From Prosthecochloris marina (GTDB lineage Bacteria > Bacteroidota > Chlorobiia > Chlorobiales > Chlorobiaceae): DNA of 64,000 nucleotides. The DNA is taken from positions 1-64,000 of the forward strand of contig NZ_PDNZ01000006.1 in assembly GCF_003182595.1 (NCBI RefSeq), written 5' to 3'. Position 1 is the first letter of the stretch, and each line of letters begins with the position of its first letter. This document shows, piece after piece, positions 58,708 through 64,000 of the stretch. The position numbers and the translations under genes are program-made. Below the pieces are notes generated by a model that did no database searches, was not told the origin of the DNA, and worked only from the letters and a program-made list of their open reading frames with translations.

Positions 58708-59226
58708 ATGCAAGAACATAACCGACTGCTTAGCGGTGATATCCTTATCGACCTGTCCTATCACCAAGATGATATCGTAGGAGTATCCGGCAGGATATTT
58801 ATCAAGGCCCCGCCTGAAAAAGTCTGGAAAGCCCTGACAGATTACGACAATCTCAGCAACACCCTCCCGAAAGTTGTCGCAAGTCGAACGATCGAAAAAA
58901 AAAACGGAGCGATCATCCTTGAACAGACAGGCAAAACCGGCATCCTGATCTTTGAAAAAACAGTCAACTTCCGACTGAAGATATACGAAGAATATCTTCA
59001 TCGGGTATCGTTTGAGCAGGTCAGCGGAGACTTCCACGTGTATCAGGGAGAATGGCTTCTGGAAACACATCGTGAATATGAAGGTACCATTCTACACTAT
59101 AGAGCAAAAATCAAACCGCTGTTTTTCGCACCACCCATACTGGTAAGCTTTGTTCAGCGGCAGGACCTCCCCGGAATTCTTTCAGCTCATAAAAAACGTG
59201 CCGAAACCAACGCATTTTGCCACTGA
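58708..59226 (+). CDS. SRPBCC-fold (cyclase/START-like) protein, tandem copy 1
   Basis: 172 aa, no signal peptide. The helix-grip fold pattern is clear: GRIFIKAPPEKVWKALTDYDNLSNTLPKV (about 31-59) is the SRPBCC entry. VRLKIYEEYLHRVSFEQVSGDFHVYQGEW-like strands follow, and the C-terminal helix starts FFAPPILVSFVQRQDLPGIL. The fold holds a hydrophobic ligand such as a lipid, pigment or polyketide. Two close paralogues follow at 59324 and 60094. The ligand is unknown. Confidence 0.87.
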   Translation: MQEHNRLLSGDILIDLSYHQDDIVGVSGRIFIKAPPEKVWKALTDYDNLSNTLPKVVASRTIEKKNGAIILEQTGKTGILIFEKTVNFRLKIYEEYLHRVSFEQVSGDFHVYQGEWLLETHREYEGTILHYRAKIKPLFFAPPILVSFVQRQDLPGILSAHKKRAETNAFCH

Positions 59227-59323
59227 GAAACGTTCGAGCCGATTACCAAATATTTTGTAACAGCCATTCAAACCGTTTTTCTTATTCGACCTTGACAGAG
59301 GAGAAACAAAAACAAATGCACTT

Positions 59324-59998
59324 ATGACAAAGAGAACACACCCGGCTATGATAGTCAGTGTTTTGTTTCTGTTCTTTTTTGCAGCATCAGCAACTGCAGA
59401 GTCACCCCGGCTGAACCTCCCATCGGAACAAACACGTCTTCTCGACGGTGAAACCATTATCTTTCTTGAAAGAGACGATGATGATGTGATCGACGTGTCC
59501 GGCTCGGTATATATTCGTTCGGTTCCGGAAACCATATGGACGGTGATAACCGATTACGATAACTTCCCCGACACCATGCCGAAAGTAAAGGAAAGCACTG
59601 TCATAGAGGATAATGGAAACATCAAAATCATCGAACAGACAAGCAAAACCGGTGTGCTGTTCTTTAAAGTCAAGTTCAGTACCAAAATGACGATCATCGA
59701 AACCTTTCCCGACACGCTTTCATTCAATCTTATAAGTGGAGATTTCGAAACCTTCAACGGGAAATGGGTCCTGACCCCCCATGAAGAATACGGAACGTTC
59801 GTTACTTGGTCAGCAACCGTAAAACCCGATTTTTCCGCACCCGGGTTCATTATCGATGCTGTCCAGAAAAGAGATCTGCGCGAGCTGCTGGAAACAATCA
59901 GAGAGCTCTCTGAATCCAGCAAAGCAACCGTCAGCCCTGAAAGAGAAACAAAAAAAACGGTTGCGCTGTCGAATCCTGAAGAAAGAAAGAATCAATAG
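59324..59998 (+). CDS. SRPBCC-fold protein with signal peptide, tandem copy 2
   Basis: 224 aa. Unlike its neighbours it has an N-terminal signal peptide (MIVSVLFLFFFAASATAES, cut near residue 26). The fold shows SGSVYIRSVPETIWTVITDY (about 63-82), ISGDFETFNGKWVLTPHEEY and FSAPGFIIDAVQKRDLREL. A charged tail of about 25 residues is rich in Lys, Glu and Ser. It should act in the periplasm or at the envelope, while copies 1 and 3 stay in the cytoplasm. The gap to copy 1 is 97 bases. Confidence 0.87.
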   Translation: MTKRTHPAMIVSVLFLFFFAASATAESPRLNLPSEQTRLLDGETIIFLERDDDDVIDVSGSVYIRSVPETIWTVITDYDNFPDTMPKVKESTVIEDNGNIKIIEQTSKTGVLFFKVKFSTKMTIIETFPDTLSFNLISGDFETFNGKWVLTPHEEYGTFVTWSATVKPDFSAPGFIIDAVQKRDLRELLETIRELSESSKATVSPERETKKTVALSNPEERKNQ

Positions 59999-60093
59999 TT
60001 TCGACATTATCCCTCGACCGTATTGCACGGTTATTTCGGCGAATATACTACATTTCGATTATACCCCTTACCCCACTGCAAAAACATTTTACC

Positions 60094-60651
60094 ATGAGCA
60101 ACGCTGCACCAAATAGCAGCATGCCGGAAAACGACCGGCAGAAACTGCTGAAAGGAGAAGCCATTATCAAAACACTTTTCCTGGACGATGGTATCATCGA
60201 CACCTCGGGTTCAATTTTCGTGGCCGCCTCCCCTGAAACCGTCTGGTCCGTTCTTACGGACTACGATCATCTCAGCGAGAGCATACCGAAAGTGGTTGAA
60301 AGCAAGGTTATTGAAGAAAAAGGTGATGAAAAAATCCTTGAACAGACCGGAAAAAGCGGCATCCTATTCTTCGAAAAATCGGTTCATATCGTACTCAGGG
60401 TTAAAGAGATATTTCCCCGAAGCCTTACGTTCAATATTATCGAGGGTGACTTTAAAATCTACCGGGGGCAATGGAAATTCGAACCCTCGGACAGTGATGA
60501 TGGCACATTTCTTTCCTGGAAAGCAGTACTGAAGCCCGATTTTTTTGCCCCTCCCCTTCTTGTGAGCTTTGTACAACACCAGGACCTTCCGACAATTTTG
60601 GAGACAATCAAAAATCTCGCTGAAACCAGGAAACCAAATCCCGAAATATGA
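60094..60651 (+). CDS. SRPBCC-fold protein, tandem copy 3
   Basis: 185 aa, no signal peptide. Core: SGSIFVAASPETVWSVLTDY then DHLSESIPKVVESKVIEE, EKILEQTGKSGILFFEKSV, IEGDFKIYRGQWKFEPSDSD, FFAPPLLVSFVQHQDLPTIL. It is closest to copy 1 in the C-terminal helix (FFAPP.LVSFVQ.QDLP.IL in both). It ends three bases from the end of the convergent GT2 gene, leaving no room for a terminator between them. Confidence 0.87.
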   Translation: MSNAAPNSSMPENDRQKLLKGEAIIKTLFLDDGIIDTSGSIFVAASPETVWSVLTDYDHLSESIPKVVESKVIEEKGDEKILEQTGKSGILFFEKSVHIVLRVKEIFPRSLTFNIIEGDFKIYRGQWKFEPSDSDDGTFLSWKAVLKPDFFAPPLLVSFVQHQDLPTILETIKNLAETRKPNPEI

Positions 60652-60654
60652 CAC

Positions 60655-61713
60655 TCATTGTAGAGGTTGTCCTGTCGCCTTTTTTTCAGCGACAACGGGA
60701 CTGAAAAATATCGATAACGGGGCATTACGAAACAGCATCTTATCCGTAACATTTCTCATCACCTGAACGTCATTTCGCTTCTTCAGCGTATTACGCAGAA
60801 GTCGAATGTTATCGATCAACGCCCGCAGCACACTCAAAGCACTCTTCGTACGCTGTGAACCTGTTATGAGGTATCGAACGGCAGCAACACATTCGAGCAC
60901 CATCCTGAGCGGTAAGACCCATACAAGAGCGGTGGCGCTTCTGTTTTTAAGCAGCATCGCCAGATTGTTTCTGTGATTCAGATAGATTTTTTCTGGAGCC
61001 CCTTTTGCCAATGACGCCCCTCCCTCATGATAAACAATAGAAGAAGGCACCGATACGATACGGTGACCCTGTAAAAGCATGCGCCAGCAAAGATCTATCT
61101 CTTCCATATGCATGAAAAAATCATCGTCAAACCCCCCGAGATCTGTAACAACCACTCTTTTTGCAAACATGGCGACTCCCGATGCCCAGAAAATATCTTT
61201 CCCTTCATCATATTGACCATAATCGTTTTCCGTCCGGAAAAATGTCCGCCCATAACAATAGGGATAACCCAGCCGGTCGATCAACCCACCGGCTGCACCC
61301 GCATAATCAAAAATCTTTTTTCCGGCCTGTTTTGCCTGCAAAGAAAGAATCTTTGGCTGAAGTGCAGCGATGGCACCGTCAGCTTCCGCCAACTCGACAA
61401 GAGGCAAAAGCCATGAGGGTTCGACGACCGTATCGTCATTCATGAAAACCACATAGTCTGCAGAAGAAGACAGCAATGCGCTGTTACACCCCCCGGCATA
61501 TCCTTTGTTCGACTGAAGAGTGACAACCCTCAGTTTTTCAATCCTTCTTTTCAGCTCGGCACAAATATCCCCCTCTCCACTACCGTTATCGACAATACAG
61601 ATACTCATCGCCGTATAAGAGGTTTTCACAAGGGAGTCAAGACAGCGCTCGAGTATGAAGCGCCCTCTGTAGTGTGGAATAATTATCTCGACAGAAGGAT
61701 CACGCCGGGTCAT
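60655..61713 (-). CDS. GT2 family glycosyltransferase
   Basis: 352 aa from the ATG at 61713, which overlaps the trpA stop (ATGA); upstream in-frame starts lie inside trpA. GT-A fold: VEIIIPHYRGRFILERCLDSL, CIVDNGSGEGD, VVFMNDDTVVEPSWLLPLVE (metal-binding DxD-like NDD), GVAMFAKRVVVTDLGGFDDDFFMHMEEIDLCWR region with the ED..L..R block of rhamnosyl-type transferases. A C-terminal amphipathic or membrane region (LVWVLPLRMVLECVAAVRYL) follows. It is likely a transferase for cell-surface polysaccharide. Confidence 0.9.
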   Translation of the reverse strand: MTRRDPSVEIIIPHYRGRFILERCLDSLVKTSYTAMSICIVDNGSGEGDICAELKRRIEKLRVVTLQSNKGYAGGCNSALLSSSADYVVFMNDDTVVEPSWLLPLVELAEADGAIAALQPKILSLQAKQAGKKIFDYAGAAGGLIDRLGYPYCYGRTFFRTENDYGQYDEGKDIFWASGVAMFAKRVVVTDLGGFDDDFFMHMEEIDLCWRMLLQGHRIVSVPSSIVYHEGGASLAKGAPEKIYLNHRNNLAMLLKNRSATALVWVLPLRMVLECVAAVRYLITGSQRTKSALSVLRALIDNIRLLRNTLKKRNDVQVMRNVTDKMLFRNAPLSIFFSPVVAEKKATGQPLQ

Positions 61714-62537
61714 AACGTTGACTGTTTCCCGGTGCCCTGCAATGTCTCGCAAAATTCCGCAGCCATTGCCGCTGCCTCTTGAGGTGTTGATGCATCGCGT
61801 ATGGCCTGCAAAAGTGCCGTGCCGACAACCGCCCCGTCAGCAACGCTCCAGACCTTTTCAATGCGTTTACGGTCCTTTATACCGAAACCGACAACAAATT
61901 TCTTTCTGGTATTCTCCCTGACCCGGTGGAGATAGGCTTCGATATCGGCTTCACGATCTGTCTCACCCAGCTTACCTGTTCCGGTTGTTGCATTAACCGC
62001 AAAACAGTATGAAAAATCGGTTGACAACGCATCTATCCTCCTGATACGATCGACAGGAGTCAGAGGAGAAATAAAAAAAACAACGGAAAGCCCGAAGCCC
62101 TTGGCCCTTTCGAGAAAATCTTCAGCTTCTTCCGGCGGAAGATCCGGTATGAGCAACCCGTCAACTCCAGCCCCCAAGGCATCGGTCAGAAAACAGTCTC
62201 CCCCATATGCTATCAGCGGGCTGCAATAGCCCATAAGCATGACTGGCACCGTAATTTTTTCACATCCTTCACCGGCTCTTGCTTTTCCGACCATCTTTAG
62301 AATACCGGCGGTGTGAACACCGTTCTTGATCGCTATCTGCGCCGCCTCCTGTATAACCGGCCCGTCTCCTATGGGATCGGAATAGGGTATGCCAAGCTCA
62401 ATGATGTCGATACCGCTCTTCTGTAACGCTTCAAGAACCGGAAGCGTCGATCCGGGAACGGGAAATTCAGGCATATAGTAAGCAATGAGAAATTTTCTCT
62501 GTTCTTTGAGTAACGTTGAAACCCTGTTTTGCGTCAT
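61710..62537 (-). CDS. trpA: Tryptophan synthase alpha chain
   Basis: 275 aa from the ATG at 62537 (MTQNRVSTLLKEQRKFLIAY), the normal start. Catalytic residues Glu and Asp are in DIIELGIPYSDPIGDGPVIQ (about 46-65). GVDGLLIPDLPPEEAEDF, VFFISPLTPVDRI and VVGFGIKDRKRIEKVWSVADGAVVGTAL follow the usual TIM-barrel order. It releases indole from indole-3-glycerol phosphate for TrpB. trpB is not adjacent; downstream is a GT2 gene overlapping by four bases, an unusual partner. Confidence 0.96.
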   Translation of the reverse strand: MTQNRVSTLLKEQRKFLIAYYMPEFPVPGSTLPVLEALQKSGIDIIELGIPYSDPIGDGPVIQEAAQIAIKNGVHTAGILKMVGKARAGEGCEKITVPVMLMGYCSPLIAYGGDCFLTDALGAGVDGLLIPDLPPEEAEDFLERAKGFGLSVVFFISPLTPVDRIRRIDALSTDFSYCFAVNATTGTGKLGETDREADIEAYLHRVRENTRKKFVVGFGIKDRKRIEKVWSVADGAVVGTALLQAIRDASTPQEAAAMAAEFCETLQGTGKQSTL

Positions 62538-62557
62538 ATGATGTGTCAAGCTATGTA

Positions 62558-63232
62558 TTATGTGTTCATTTGCATACCGATAAACATGGAGATCATCGCA
62601 GACATGTGCACGACAACGCTCCCCCACACATTTTTTGTACCCAATGTTATATATCCTCCTGCAATGCCAAGCGGCAACGCCATGATTGCCATAAGCAGGC
62701 GCTCCTCCATAGCAACCGGCGCAACGGCAAAGTGGTTGAGCGCAAAGCACAACGTGGTGACCAGCACGATAATATGCCGATTGACATTATAGGCTGCAAG
62801 AGAAGAGGCCATAATCCCCCTCCAAAATAACTCCTCTGCAAGTACCAATACAGGAAAAAGATAGAGAAGAAAATCCTTGCGAAGCAATGCTTCCATCCCA
62901 TCCATAGCCGCACCGCCGTTTTCATAATGATTATGGGTATTGAACAGAGCCATAAAGAAAAGTAACGCTCCGGCGCCCCCCCCCCAAAGTAATGATTTCT
63001 TGTAGTGTCCCCCTGCCATGTACATGCTTTTCCAGCCATTGCGCTTCACTCCCTGGAAAAGCACAAGACTCAATGAACCGATAACATAAAGAGTCAGTGC
63101 AGGCCATTCACGCAGCGGGGTAAAGTGCCCGGCAAAACCCACTATCCATATGAGGGCCATAAGCCCGAATGAAAGTTGTAAACGCTCTTGATCACCTTCC
63201 TGTACGAAAGAAAACTTCTTCGACGATGTCAT
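62558..63232 (-). CDS. CPBP-family intramembrane metalloprotease with internal G10 tract
   Basis: 224 aa with about seven membrane helices. The CPBP (Abi/Rce1) motifs are present: LAEELFWRGIMASSL (EExxxR, about 134), FALNHFAVAP (about 163) and VVVHMSAMI with a further His (about 209). It cleaves membrane substrates. Codons for LLWGGGAGAL (around residue 83) contain ten consecutive G (62986-62995 as C10 on the plus strand), long enough to slip during replication. It ends 20 bases before trpA on the same strand. Confidence 0.87.
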   Translation of the reverse strand: MTSSKKFSFVQEGDQERLQLSFGLMALIWIVGFAGHFTPLREWPALTLYVIGSLSLVLFQGVKRNGWKSMYMAGGHYKKSLLWGGGAGALLFFMALFNTHNHYENGGAAMDGMEALLRKDFLLYLFPVLVLAEELFWRGIMASSLAAYNVNRHIIVLVTTLCFALNHFAVAPVAMEERLLMAIMALPLGIAGGYITLGTKNVWGSVVVHMSAMISMFIGMQMNT

Positions 63233-63379
63233 GTTCCTATGAACTTTATTCTTTTAATACAAAAACCAAATATGAACCGGGACGGATCAGCAAAACGATT
63301 CTTCAGCCATCGAACACAAAGGAAAACCGATGAAAAACCTTCTGACAAATTGGAATACCCGTTTACAGCCCCAACTCGA

Positions 63380-64000
63380 TCATACATACCCTGGCCGTTC
63401 CTCGTAATCAATCGGATCGGGAACCCCTACCTGCTGGAAAGCCCTGAGTCTTCGGGCACAGCTGTCACAAACCCCACATGCCTTGCCTTCACTTTTGTAG
63501 CAGGACCAACTATACTGAAATGGAACGTCAAGATCGATCCCTTTCTTGACAATCCCTGATTTTTGCAGATCTATAAGTGGTGTTTGAATTTCAATAGCGG
63601 TTTCAGGCCGTGTGCCAAGTTCGATTACCCTGTTGAAAGCCTCGTAAAACACCTTGCGGCAATCAGGATATCCCGAAGAGTCTTCTTCGACCGCACCGAT
63701 GAATATTTTGTTCGCTCCGATAACCTCTGACCAGCTCGCCGCCATCGAGAGAAAACTTGCATTCCTGAACGGCACATAACTCGATGGTACTTCCGAACCG
63801 TCAAGATCCGCAGCTTCTACAGGAATTGTGTTGTCCGTCAGGGAAGACCCTCCTATCTGTGCAAGAAAAGGCGTATCGATTTCCAATCTTCGTTCAATAT
63901 TGTAATGGCTGCATATCTGACGGAAAGCCATCAGCTCTTTCTGCCAAGTACGCTGACCGTAATTGACATGCATCGCAGCGATATCATAGCCCAGGAAATC
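63380..64000 (-). CDS. queC: 7-cyano-7-deazaguanine synthase (C-terminal part)
   Basis: The C-terminal 206 codons are inside the window; the N terminus with the PP-loop lies beyond 64000. Visible blocks: [49 protein letters not shown] and the zinc site [21 protein letters not shown], ending [10 protein letters not shown]. QueC converts carboxydeazaguanine to preQ0 with ammonia and ATP, a step in queuosine (and deazapurine) synthesis. The codon frame runs cleanly through position 64000. Confidence 0.94.
   Translation of the reverse strand, partial: DFLGYDIAAMHVNYGQRTWQKELMAFRQICSHYNIERRLEIDTPFLAQIGGSSLTDNTIPVEAADLDGSEVPSSYVPFRNASFLSMAASWSEVIGANKIFIGAVEEDSSGYPDCRKVFYEAFNRVIELGTRPETAIEIQTPLIDLQKSGIVKKGIDLDVPFQYSWSCYKSEGKACGVCDSCARRLRAFQQVGVPDPIDYEERPGYV

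Overview
The window looks like chromosomal DNA of a green sulfur bacterium (Chlorobiaceae, perhaps a Prosthecochloris or Chlorobium relative). This is an inference from gene content: a monomeric NADP-isocitrate dehydrogenase (reductive TCA cycle), an ArsA-type ATPase outside any arsenic operon, a B12-dependent class II ribonucleotide reductase, a metY-metX pair behind a SAM-I riboswitch, and many TonB-dependent receptors. No rRNA, tRNA, CRISPR array, IS element or prophage was recognised.

Positions 1-15100 form an accessory island that reads as iron or tetrapyrrole acquisition. It holds three TonB-dependent outer-membrane receptors, an exbB-exbD-tonB operon plus the start of a second exbB, two exported lipoproteins of the CbiX/SirB chelatase fold flanking a PepSY-type membrane protein, a DmeF-type Co/Ni efflux pump, a monohaem cytochrome c coupled to a YezD-family protein, a small Cys/His-rich protein, flavodoxin and ferritin. 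Three intergenic regions here share an AGACAAA(A/T)T box, so the set may be one regulon.

Positions 15100-41235 are mostly housekeeping: metallophosphoesterase, glucan phosphorylase, pyrD, yqeY, serS, a sulfotransferase, DUF4405 and DUF2934 proteins, metX/metY with the SAM-I riboswitch, rsmB, xerD, a TPR protein, a beta-CASP nuclease, a DUF89 phosphatase, a DEAD-box helicase, a LapA-like protein, thpR, waaA, pdxA and ftsE.

Positions 41235-43310 hold three small unrelated genes (GNAT, VOC, cupin) in one orientation next to attC-like sequence, followed by a stretch of REP-like palindromes.

Positions 43310-56050 return to core genes on the minus strand: nrdJ, idh, fabI, arsA-like, aat, a glycosyltransferase and a UvrD/PcrA helicase. 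Positions 56050-64000 hold phhB, a GH13 glycosidase, a tandem triplet of SRPBCC-fold proteins, a GT2 glycosyltransferase overlapping trpA, a CPBP protease with an internal G10 tract, and the 3' part of queC.

Scattered through intergenic DNA are degenerate 7-nt tandem arrays, GC-rich palindromes, and a two-copy element made of a conserved body next to a variable hairpin.
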